From FEN-1297 sp963710735 (GTDB taxonomy: Bacteria; Bacteroidota; Ignavibacteria; Ignavibacteriales; Ignavibacteriaceae): 64,000 bases of DNA. The stretch lies in the NCBI GenBank assembly GCA_963710735.1, contig CAVQBN010000024.1:248001-312000 (forward strand), read 5' to 3'. The translations under genes and the position numbers were made by a program. Positions 36,856 through 45,554 of the stretch are shown here, in pieces. Below the pieces are notes generated by a model. The model was not told where the DNA came from. It made no database searches and saw only the letters and a program-made list of their open reading frames with translations. Numbering within the stretch: position 1 is the stretch's first letter; each line of letters begins with the position of its first letter.

Positions 36856-38230
36856 TTATTCCAAAAGGGATGGCTCTCCGTTTTCATCATCATCTGATTT
36901 ATCCAATAACGATTGGGGTAAACTCTTTGTAGTTTTAGCCCCAAGTTTTTTAATTCTTTCAACTCTGGAAACTAAATTGCCGCTTCCTTCATGAAGCTTT
37001 TTCATTGCATTAACATAGCTTTCTTTAGATGAATCAATTTTATTCCCGACACGCAATCAGATCTTCAACAAATCCTACAAACTTATCATACAACGCCCCG
37101 CTTTGTCTCGCAATTTCAAGTGCATTTTTATTTTGATTTTCCTGCCGCCAAATACTGGCAATTGTTCTTAATGTTGCAAGCAAAGTAGACGGACTTACAA
37201 TTACTATATTTTTTTCGAATGCTTCATTAAATAAGCCAATATCATTTTGAACGGCCAAACCAAAAGCCGGCTCGATTGGTAAAAACATTAACACGAAATC
37301 TAGGCTCTGAATCTGATAAAGATTTTGATAACTTTTAGAACTTAATCCTTTTAAATGATTCCTAATTGATAAAATATGTTCACGAATAGCTGAACTTTTT
37401 TCGTTTTCATCTTCCGACGAACTATATTTTTCATAGGCGATAAGCGAAACTTTGGAATCAATAACTATTGTTTTATTTTCCGGCAATTTTACTAAAACAT
37501 CAGGTTGAAATCTTTTCCCGCTTTCAGTAGTTAAACTCTCCTGAACAAAATATTCTCTGTTTTTTTCAAGTCCGGATTTTTCTAAAATACTTTCGAGAAT
37601 AAACTCACCCCAGTTACCCTGAGTTTTTGTTTGTCCTTTAAGTGCATTCGTTAAATTAGTTGCATCCTTACTCATCTGCTGATTAAGTTCATGAAGTGTT
37701 TTGATCTGCTGGACTAATCCCGCTCTCTCTTTTGAATCGTTCACATAAACATCTTCAACTTTCTTTTCAAAATCTTTTATCTTTTCTCCGAGGGGCTTTA
37801 ATATCTGATCCAGATTTTCTTTGTTTTGAATTGTAAACTTGCTGCTCTTTTCGTCTAATATTTTATTTGCAAGATTCTCAAACTCTTTTGTAAATTTTTC
37901 CTGAAGCTGTTCAACTTCCAATTTTTGTTCACTTAATTTTTCCTGAAGATTGCTGTAATCCGATTTGAGAGATGAAAGGGAAGAATTCAGTTCAAGTACT
38001 TTTCCCCGTTCTGAATTTAAATCCAGGATTGCTTGTTTTAGTGATTCTTCTAAAATTGAATTTTTTGTTGCCGCCTGGCCGTTTTCCACTGTAAGTTCGG
38101 AAACCTTGTTTTTCAATTCATCAACTTCAGATTGAGGTACTCCCTTCGTGCCGGCAAATTTGAATTTAAGAATGAAATAAATACTAACAGAACCGATTAA
38201 TATTCCAATTAAAAGAAATAGTATTTCCAT
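36856..38230 (-). CDS. rmuC: DNA recombination protein RmuC homologue, frameshifted near the C-terminus
   Basis: The first frame (38230 down to 37040, 396 residues) has an N-terminal membrane helix, a long coiled coil (about 35-190) and the RmuC nuclease-like domain (GNWGEFILESILEKSGL, then VIDSKVSLIAYEKY and FLPIEPAFGLAV). It derails at DLIACRE. Dropping one base near 37054 gives DLIRVGNKIDSSKESYVNAM and then GSGNLVSRVERIKKLGAKT, the conserved RmuC C-terminus, with a stop at 36856-36858. RmuC limits inversions at repeats in E. coli; its biochemical activity is not established. Stands alone. Confidence 0.85.
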
Positions 38231-38511
38231 AAATTATTTTTTCCAAAATGAATAATTAACAAAAAGATATTATTGTAAATCTAAATTCCATTTTTTTTTA
38301 ATAGGATTCAATAAAAAACAACAATTAAAATTAAATTTTGTAATCTTTAATAAAGAAATCCTAATTTTACAGGAACCTTTTAAATTAGTTTTAGTAAGCC
38401 GGATACATTTTAATATTTTCCTGCAGTTTCTATACTGAAATATGATATTAAACTTAAATTCAATTTCTTTGGCCTCATTTTTTTATTAATTAAAGAGGAG
38501 GGCTTAACCTC

Positions 38512-39886
38512 ATGAAAGTTCTATCTGTAATTTTAATCGTTTTAACATTTTTCACTGTAAATATTTTTTCTCAAGAGAGCAGTCATAAATCTCTCTTTGT
38601 AACAGTTTACAATGACAATCTCGGTGTAATAAGAGACATCCGCAGTATTGATATAAAAAAGGGAACTTCAAAAATCGAACTTTCAGATGTTGCCCAGCAA
38701 ATTGATCCGACAAGCGTACATATAAAATTAAATGGCGAAGTGCTGGAACAGAATTATCAATATGATCTTGTCAGCCTCGATAAAATTCTTCAAAAATATG
38801 TTGATAGAAATATTGAATTGATTGATGATAAAGGAGAAGTTGTTCAGGGCAAGCTACTTTCAAGTTCTGCCGGGACAGATTGTCCTACAGAAAAAGGACG
38901 GCGGATTATTGATGATTCCAAATGTATCTAAATATAGATTTTCGGTAGGCGAACTTCCCGATGGTTTAATTACAAAACCGACTTTAATTTGGCTTGTAAA
39001 TTCTCCGTCCAGCGGGAACCAGGATGTAGAAGTTTCATATCAAACCGGGGGTATGAAATGGCATGCCGAATATGTTGCTGTTTTAAATAAAGATGATTCC
39101 AAATTGGATTTAAATTCTTGGGTAAGCATTGATAATAATTCCGGTACAAGTTTTAAAGATGCTCATTTAAAACTGGTTGCCGGAGATGTAAACAGAATTC
39201 AACAGAGAAACGCTTACCTACAAATGAAAAGCGGTACGGTTCAGGATTTAGTTATGAGGGAGCCACAGTTCCAGGAGAAAGCTTTTTTTGAATATCATAT
39301 TTATAATCTTCAGAGGCCGACAACTTTAGCCAATAATGAGACTAAACAAATATCTCTTTTCGAAGCTTCCAACGTAAAAGCAACAAAGAAATATTTTTAT
39401 CAAAGCGGCGGATATTATTATTATAATCAACCGAACAGTAAGGGTAAAGTCGCCGTTGTAATGGAATTTGAAAATAAGAAGGATAATAATTTAGGTATTC
39501 CCATGCCGGAAGGAAAAGTAAGAGTTTATAAATCTGATGGTGAAAGCCTTGAGTTTGTGGGTGAAGATATGATAGATCATACTCCTAAAGATGAAAAAGT
39601 CAGGTTAAAAATCGGTGATGCTTTTGATATTACTGCTAAGGAAGTTCAAACGGATAATAAACGAATAAGCGATAAGGTTTCAGAACAAGCCTATGAAATA
39701 ACATTCAAAAACCATAAGCAAGAGAATGTAGTAATTGAGGTGCAAAGATATCTTGGTTTAAATTGGGAAGTTTTAAGTTCGTCAATTAACTATCAAAAGA
39801 AAGATTCTCAAAATATTATTTTCAAAGTTCCGGTTGCTAAAGATGGTGAGACGGTTTTGAAATTTAGAATCAGATATGTTTATTAA
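38512..39886 (+). CDS. Secreted DUF4139-domain protein, frameshifted
   Basis: A signal peptide (MKVLSVILIVLTFFTVNIFS) begins the first frame, which reads VTVYNDNLGVIRDIRSI through GKLLSSSAG and then ends at 38931. Removing one G from GGG at 38872-38874 joins it to GQIVLQKKDGGLLMIPNVS and on through the DUF4139 domain (DVEVSYQTGGMKWHAEYVAV), ending at 39886. Restored length is about 457 residues. DUF4139 proteins are secreted, beta-rich and of unknown function. A GAGGAGG ribosome-binding site lies upstream of the ATG. A 40-base palindrome follows as a likely terminator. Confidence 0.8.
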
Positions 39887-39945
39887 TTCTTTTGTGAATA
39901 GAAGTAAGAATTAAATAAGTTCTCCTAAAATTTTACTAATTAATT

Positions 39946-40000
39946 CCGGACTCGTTTAGAATAATATTATTCTAAACGAGTCCGGTTTTATTTAATTTTT
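39946..40000 (+). terminator. Terminator built on a 40-base perfect palindrome
   Basis: Bases 39946-39965 are the exact reverse complement of 39966-39985 (starts CCGGACTCGTTTAG). The stem is 20 bp with no spacer, so a few central pairs would open as the loop. On the plus strand TTTTATTTAATTTTT follows, a good U-tract after the DUF4139 gene. It also lies 22 bases beyond the hutH stop on the other strand, where the T tract is poor. Confidence 0.7.
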
Positions 40001-40007
40001 CAAATTC

Positions 40008-41573
40008 TTAATCGAGTTTAACAGTTTTTTCAACCGCATTCAGCAGAACATCCCTTTTAATTAAATCTGCTACTTTCTTAACATCATTAAATAAAAGACG
40101 ATCTTCATCCAATGGCTTAATAGTTTTACGAATTTCATTATACGCTGCTGAAGTTCCGATTCCAGGTTTATGTGGCTTCAGAAATTCCAAAGCCTGTGCT
40201 GCTGTCATCAATTCAATAGCCAGCACATTTTCCAGGTTCTGCATAATACGGTAACATTTTTGTGCTGCAATAGAGCCCATTGAATTATGGTCTTCCTGGT
40301 TTGCCGAGGTAGGAATAGAATCAACACTGGCGGGATGAGCTAAAACTTTATTTTCAGAAACAAGACTGGCAGCAGTATACTGAGCAATCATTAAACCTGA
40401 ATTCAGTCCGCCGTTGTTTGCTAAAAATCTCGGCAGCCCGCTTAATGCTCCGTTAACCATTCGTTCAACTCTTCTCTCGGAAACGTTTGCCAACTCGGAT
40501 AAAGCAATCCCCATAAAATCCATTGCCAACGCCATAGATTGGCCATGAAAATTTCCGCCCTCAATGTGCTCTTCGGTATCGGGGAAAATAATCGGGTTAT
40601 CATTAACCGAATTGATTTCAATTTTTACTCTGGAACAGACATAGTCAATTGCATCTCTTGAAGCACCGTGAATTTGCGGGACACAGCGGATTGAATAAGC
40701 ATCCTGCACTCTCGTATCGCCGTTCAAATGAGATTTTCTAATATTACTATTTTTAATCAGAGACAAGACATTTTTTGCCGTTGTAATTTGCCCTTGAAAA
40801 GGACGAAGCCTATGAAGCTTTGGATCGAAGGCTTTATCGGTAGCCCGAAGTGCTTCATGAGAAAGCGACGCACTGATATCTGCCAGTTTAATTAATTTTC
40901 TTGCTCTAATTGAAATAAAGGCAGCAAATGAAGTCATCATCTGAGTGCCGTTAATAAGTGCAAGGCCTTCTTTAGCCTGTAATGTAACAGGTTTTAATTT
41001 GTATTTTCTTAAACCTGCAGAAGCAGAAATTATTCTTGCACTGGCCGCATTCTCGTTGGTTACATCTTTAACTATTTGAACTCTTCCTTTTCCAATCATG
41101 GCAAGTACAAGATGAGATAATTGAACCAGGTCACCGCTTGAACCAACTGAGCCTTGTGAAGGTACAACCGGTATTATATTGTACTTCATCATTTTAATTA
41201 GAAGATCCAGAGTTTCTAACCTTATTCCTGAATAACCTCTTGCCAGTGCGTTTAATCTGAGAAGCATCATAATTTTTACAATCATCGGAGAAAGGTTTTC
41301 TCCACAGCCGACTGCATGACTTAAAATCAAATTTTTTTGAAGCTTTTCAATATTTTCTTTTGAAATCTTTACATTGGAAAATTCTCCAAAGCCTGTGGTA
41401 ACGCCGTAGATTGATTCTCCTTTGTTTACCCATTTCTCCACAAGGTCCCGGGATTTTTTAATTTTTTTTAGAGATTCATTTGATAAAATTATTTCGGGAT
41501 TTTCATGAAGAAACGATTCGATTTGCTCTAAAGTTAGAGACTTGCCGTCAACGATCAGTTTATTTTTGGCCAT
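40008..41573 (-). CDS. hutH: Histidine ammonia-lyase-like MIO enzyme with Ser-Ser-Gly at the cofactor site
   Basis: A 521-residue member of the aromatic amino acid lyase family, closest by eye to HutH, which converts histidine to urocanate. It shows YGVTTGFGEFS, NLILSHAVGCGENL (His86, as in histidine lyases) and GSVGSSGDLVQLSHL. The MIO prosthetic group normally forms from Ala-Ser-Gly; here residues 145-147 are Ser-Ser-Gly. No hutU, hutI or hutG is present, so a phenylalanine- or tyrosine-type lyase or an aminomutase cannot be excluded. Its start overlaps the end of hflX by 14 bases. Confidence 0.8.
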   Translation of the reverse strand: MAKNKLIVDGKSLTLEQIESFLHENPEIILSNESLKKIKKSRDLVEKWVNKGESIYGVTTGFGEFSNVKISKENIEKLQKNLILSHAVGCGENLSPMIVKIMMLLRLNALARGYSGIRLETLDLLIKMMKYNIIPVVPSQGSVGSSGDLVQLSHLVLAMIGKGRVQIVKDVTNENAASARIISASAGLRKYKLKPVTLQAKEGLALINGTQMMTSFAAFISIRARKLIKLADISASLSHEALRATDKAFDPKLHRLRPFQGQITTAKNVLSLIKNSNIRKSHLNGDTRVQDAYSIRCVPQIHGASRDAIDYVCSRVKIEINSVNDNPIIFPDTEEHIEGGNFHGQSMALAMDFMGIALSELANVSERRVERMVNGALSGLPRFLANNGGLNSGLMIAQYTAASLVSENKVLAHPASVDSIPTSANQEDHNSMGSIAAQKCYRIMQNLENVLAIELMTAAQALEFLKPHKPGIGTSAAYNEIRKTIKPLDEDRLLFNDVKKVADLIKRDVLLNAVEKTVKLD

Positions 41574-42829
41574 AAATTATTTTCTTTATTTTTTCTGAAT
41601 TTTCTCTTTTTGCCCTGTAAGTTATCTGCATCGAATTTTTATTATACTTTGTGGAAAGTACCTCAGCGAGTGAATGAATAGCTGCTGCCTTTTTAGTTTC
41701 CGCAAGTTCAAGTTTAATTTTTTCTACCACAAACGATTCTTCAACTATATCCAAAATTTTTTCTTTTAATTTTAAGATGTTTAGTGCCGCGTTCTGCAGA
41801 AATTATTACGCTGTTTTTAAAATGATTTGCAGCAAATTGAATTTTATGTTTATCCGAAACAAGATCTACCTTATTAAATACTTTAATAATATTTTTTTTA
41901 TCGCACTCTAAATCTTTAAGCGTCTGCTCAACCACTTTAATATGATCTTCATAAAATGGATGGGAGAAATCTACAATGTGCAAAATTATATCGGCATCTC
42001 TAACTTCTTTAAGCGTACTTTTAAATGATGCAACAAGATGCGGAGGTAATTTTCTTATAAATCCTACTGTATCGCTTAGCAATATTTTCTGGTTGCTTCC
42101 TAAATCGAATGATCTTGTAGTTGAATCAAGCGTTGCAAATAATTTATCTTCAGATAAAACTTCTGCTTTAGTTAACAAATTAAATAATGTGGATTTACCT
42201 GCATTTGTGTATCCAACTAATGAAATTCGTGTTAAATCTTTTCGACCCTGGCTTTGTGTTATTCTCTGGGATTCTATTTTTGATAATTTTTCTTTTAACA
42301 AACTGATTCTGTTTCTTATTATCCGGCGATCAGTTTCGATTTGCGTTTCACCGGGTCCTTTAGTTCCAATACCACCGAATTGTTTCGAAAGGTGTGTCCA
42401 TGCTCTTGTTAGCCGCGGCAGCATATATTGAAGTTGTGCTAATTCAACCTGGGTTTTTGCTTCTTTCGTTTTTGCACGAGATGCAAAAATATCAAGAATC
42501 AAACCGCTGCGGTCCAGTATTTTTCTCTCTAAAAGATTTTCCAAATTTCTTACTTGAACAGCAGATAAATCATCATCAAAAATAATTAGATTAACTTCGT
42601 TTACTTCTGCATGATGTGCCAGTTCTTCAGCTTTACCTTTGCCTATATAATAAGCTGAGTCAGCAGTATATTTATCTTGAGTAATCTTCATTATGGTTTC
42701 AGCACCGGCGGTAATTGCTAACTCTTCAAGTTCCGAAAGATGCTCTTCAACTATTTCTTTGCTGGTTTCCCTAGTATTTAATGCAACTAATATTGCCCGT
42801 TCTATTGTTCTTCTCGGTATTTCAATCAT
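41560..42829 (-). CDS. hflX: Ribosome-associated GTPase HflX, frameshifted near the C-terminus
   Basis: HflX is a GTPase that splits stalled or hibernating ribosomes. The first frame (42829 down to 41741) has the N-terminal domain, the glycine-rich linker QFGGIGTKGPGETQIETDRR and the G1 motif VGYTNAGKSTLFN, then SDTVGFIRKLPPHLVASFKS and NKVD. It ends in LKIKRKNFGYS. Removing one A near 41770-41773 joins LKLKEKILDIVEESFVVEK and a C-terminus ending YRAKRENSEKIKKIIYGQK at 41560. The C-terminal domain is therefore out of frame as given. hutH follows with a 14-base overlap. Confidence 0.88.
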
Positions 42830-42860
42830 ATCTTAATTATCTGATTTAATTATTCGGGAT

Positions 42861-42884
42861 GTCATTCCCGCGAAAGCGGGAATC
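42861..42884 (+). repeat. REP/dRS3-like palindrome, left copy
   Basis: GTCATTCCCGC, a GAAA loop, then GCGGGAATC. The core fits ATTCCC-N8-GGGAAT, the same form as the neisserial dRS3 repeat. It lies 10 bases beyond the GIY-YIG stop codon and is inverted relative to the right copy. The GAAA tetraloop makes it a very stable hairpin. Confidence 0.8.
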
Positions 42885-42893
42885 AATAATCTT

Positions 42894-43184
42894 TTATGAA
42901 TACAAATCATCATACAAGTCCTCCCAACCAGGATTCATTTTTTCAATTAATTCTATCTTCCACCTCCTTAACCATTTCTTAAGTTGTTTTTCTCTTTTAA
43001 TTGCATTCTTTATTTCAGAATGTATTTCATAATAAACAAGAATCTTTACATCGTATCTCTTTGTAAATCCTTCAATGAGACCTTTTTTATGTTCATAAAT
43101 TCTCCTTACCAAATCATTAGTCACACCGATATATAATGTACCATTTCTCTTACTGGCTAATATATAAACAAAATAATTATGCAT
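42894..43184 (-). CDS. Small GIY-YIG nuclease-domain protein flanked by palindromes
   Basis: A 96-residue single-domain protein with the GIY-YIG catalytic core: YFVYILASKRNGTLYIGVTN (Tyr7, Tyr18), an arginine pair at 27-28 and a conserved glutamate in YYEIHSEIKNAIKREKQLKK. Ends LNPGWEDL-like (KMNPGWEDLYDDLYS), as in the YhbQ-like/UPF0213 group. No DNA-binding domain is attached. Two hairpin palindromes lie immediately outside the gene, in opposite orientation, framing a 372-base unit (42861-43232). That arrangement suggests a nuclease that acts on or moves with the palindromes; this is inference. Confidence 0.85.
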   Translation of the reverse strand: MHNYFVYILASKRNGTLYIGVTNDLVRRIYEHKKGLIEGFTKRYDVKILVYYEIHSEIKNAIKREKQLKKWLRRWKIELIEKMNPGWEDLYDDLYS

Positions 43185-43207
43185 TATATATATTAATTAA
43201 CCCAAAT

Positions 43208-43232
43208 GGATTCCCACTTACGTGGGAATGAC
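43208..43232 (-). repeat. REP/dRS3-like palindrome, right copy (inverted)
   Basis: GGATTCCCAC, a TTAC loop, then GTGGGAATGAC. Its reverse complement matches the left copy except for one stem pair (G-C to A-T, changed on both arms) and one loop base plus the outermost base. The paired change keeps the hairpin intact, which argues that the structure matters. About 24 bases upstream of the GIY-YIG start codon. Confidence 0.8.
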
Positions 43233-43272
43233 AACTATATTTCTCTCATTTTTCCTATTTAACTTATAAATC

Positions 43273-45381
43273 TTAGATATTATCAACTAATTCTTTTTTT
43301 GCATTTCTAGCGATGGTCATTTCTATGATAGCTAATATTATAGCTAATAAAATAAAATATCTCCAAAGTTCCGATCCAAATCTGGATTGAAGTACTATCT
43401 TTGCCGGGTCTTCATTCTTCGATACATTAATAAACTTACCTTTGAAATCTATTTCCTTAAGGTAATTTTCAAAATCTTTAATTGTTAAATATTTTGTCAC
43501 TGATTCCATTGGATCTGTATTAACAGAAAATTCATCAATTATATTATTACCGGAATACACTTTATAATTTCCCGTCAAGCCGGTCTTTTTATATTCAATA
43601 TAATTAGAATTAGATTGATCTTGAAGATTGATATAATCTTCTGAATTATCCGGCATGACAATTTTTATTTGAGGAGAAGTATTATTTCTAAGATCGATTA
43701 ACACACTGCTGCCGGCTAAAGTCTGATCATCAGTTCTATCTTTCGATGCGAGATAATATACCGATTTATTTATTAACGGCGCGAATATCGTTTTAAGCGG
43801 GAAGTTGCTCCAACTTAATACAGGCGCTGTATTTAAAACGAAAATTTTACCTTTGCCGCTTTTATATTCACTTAAGAAAGATGACCCATCCATTAAAGAG
43901 ATTATGCTTTCTCCCTTTCCTTCTGTATTTATTTTGAAATGATAATAAATCTCTGGCGACTCAATATTTTTCTTTACTTTGTTGGAATAAAGGTCTTGAA
44001 AAATTGGATGATTAAAATCAACTTTATCAAATTTAACAGGGTTTGCGTCAGAATTAATATTTCCAATAGCTGCGCCTGGCGAAGGGATATTCAGTTCTTT
44101 TGCAATTTTTTGAAAACTCAACAATGTAGAATTTGATCCCGGCATTAAGAAAAGGCTCCCGCCGTTAGCTATATATGAATTTAATCTATCTATACCGCTC
44201 ATCAAGTTTTGTGAACCTATAATAAAAACTACATCGTATTTAGATAAATTTACAGAAGCTATTTGGTCCAGATTCTTTTCAGTAATTTGCAGCGTACCGG
44301 TATTGTCGGTTGCTCTTAATGCTAAATTAATAAATTTTGAATCGGCAGGATCATCTGTAAATATTACTACCGGTATTTCTTTTGGGATATAGAAATTTAT
44401 ATATCTTCTATTATCCTGCATTATCTCATCGTCCTCAATTTCTGCAAATGCATCAATATATCCGGTAGAATTTACAACGGCATTCATTGTTAATATCTTT
44501 GATTCGCCCGGATTTAACGAGACACTTTGCTGGGCATTCCTATTATTGTTGATAAATAATGACACAACAAGATTTGAAACTGCCTGTGTAGAATAATTTG
44601 TTACTGTAATATTAAAACTAACCGGTTTATTTTTTTCAAAAATTTGAGTATTAAGTTTTATATTATCTATACCTATGTTATAAACTGCCTTACCGGAATA
44701 ATCAAACGTATAAAGTCTTACTTTGTCATTAAGCAATTGACTTAAGTTAGAAAGAGAACCTTTTTCAGCAAGTCTTCCATGCTGAAAATCCGAAAGTATA
44801 TAAATTTCTTTATTAAAATTCTGAGAGCCTGAAAGTATTTTTGCTGCTTTAACAATGGCATTATTCAGCATGCCGCTTGCATCTGAAATTTTAATATTAT
44901 CTACCTGCTTTTGGAAATCGCTTAAATTTGTTGTCGTATTAACATCATTATTATTTTGATCCGATACAAGCAGCAAAGCTGCTTCATCGCCTTCCTGCAA
45001 TTGATTAAGCAGTTCTTTAATTGTTGCCTTTGCCTGATTGAAATAAGAACCTTTTGAATCAACAACTGACATACTTGGAGTGTTATCCAGAATAAACACT
45101 GCCGTTGTTTTTGCAGCAGAAGTTGTCCCGCCTATTGCAACTCCTTTTAATGTAGGGCGTGCAAAAGCCGTTACAAGAAAGAAAATTATTAAAACACGCA
45201 AAGCTAAAAGAAGCCATTGCTTCAGCTTAATCTTACGGATTTTATTCTTCTGTAATTCCTTAAGAAAAGCAAGCGTGCTGAATTCAATCCGTTTCAATTT
45301 TCTGAGATTTAAAAGATGGATTAGAACCGGGATTGAGGCGGCCAAAAGTCCAAATAAAACTGCAGGGTTTAAGAAAATCAT
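43273..45381 (-). CDS. BatA-type membrane protein with a VWA domain
   Basis: A 702-residue protein. The N-terminus (MIFLNPAVLFGLLAASIPVL, then HLLNLRKLKRIEFSTLAFL) is the double-helix BatA N-terminal domain. A VWA domain follows with a MIDAS-like DNTPSMS (near residue 100). The middle is beta-rich and has a glutamine-amidotransferase-like stretch (YIANGGSLFLMPGS); one C-terminal helix (RYFILLAIILAIIEMTIA) anchors the end. In related genomes it is encoded with MoxR ATPase, DUF4175 and DUF4159 genes; here those lie about 9-15 kb away and MoxR is absent from the window. Function unknown. Confidence 0.83.
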   Translation of the reverse strand: MIFLNPAVLFGLLAASIPVLIHLLNLRKLKRIEFSTLAFLKELQKNKIRKIKLKQWLLLALRVLIIFFLVTAFARPTLKGVAIGGTTSAAKTTAVFILDNTPSMSVVDSKGSYFNQAKATIKELLNQLQEGDEAALLLVSDQNNNDVNTTTNLSDFQKQVDNIKISDASGMLNNAIVKAAKILSGSQNFNKEIYILSDFQHGRLAEKGSLSNLSQLLNDKVRLYTFDYSGKAVYNIGIDNIKLNTQIFEKNKPVSFNITVTNYSTQAVSNLVVSLFINNNRNAQQSVSLNPGESKILTMNAVVNSTGYIDAFAEIEDDEIMQDNRRYINFYIPKEIPVVIFTDDPADSKFINLALRATDNTGTLQITEKNLDQIASVNLSKYDVVFIIGSQNLMSGIDRLNSYIANGGSLFLMPGSNSTLLSFQKIAKELNIPSPGAAIGNINSDANPVKFDKVDFNHPIFQDLYSNKVKKNIESPEIYYHFKINTEGKGESIISLMDGSSFLSEYKSGKGKIFVLNTAPVLSWSNFPLKTIFAPLINKSVYYLASKDRTDDQTLAGSSVLIDLRNNTSPQIKIVMPDNSEDYINLQDQSNSNYIEYKKTGLTGNYKVYSGNNIIDEFSVNTDPMESVTKYLTIKDFENYLKEIDFKGKFINVSKNEDPAKIVLQSRFGSELWRYFILLAIILAIIEMTIARNAKKELVDNI

Positions 45382-45498
45382 CGCTTAAACATATCCTTAG
45401 GGAGAAATAAAATCAAGTGAATATTAGGTGAAAGAATATCACAATTCGGAATAAATAGTTTTACCTTTATTAGTAAATATCTTATACTGAAAATAAAA

Positions 45499-45523
45499 TT
45501 GCCCCGAATTAAATCCGGGGCAA
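45499..45523 (-). terminator. Hairpin terminator downstream of aconitase
   Basis: TTGCCCCG (45499-45506) pairs with CGGGGCAA (45516-45523) around a 9-base loop. On the minus strand it is followed by TTTTATTTT. It lies 32 bases after the aconitase stop. Confidence 0.75.
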
Positions 45524-45554
45524 AGTATTTAGGTATTTAAATCTTTTTAAAGAA

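Noticed and set aside
42861..43232. CRISPR-like repeats near the GIY-YIG gene
   Set aside because: Only two palindromes, in inverted orientation and separated by a gene; there is no spacer array and no cas gene.
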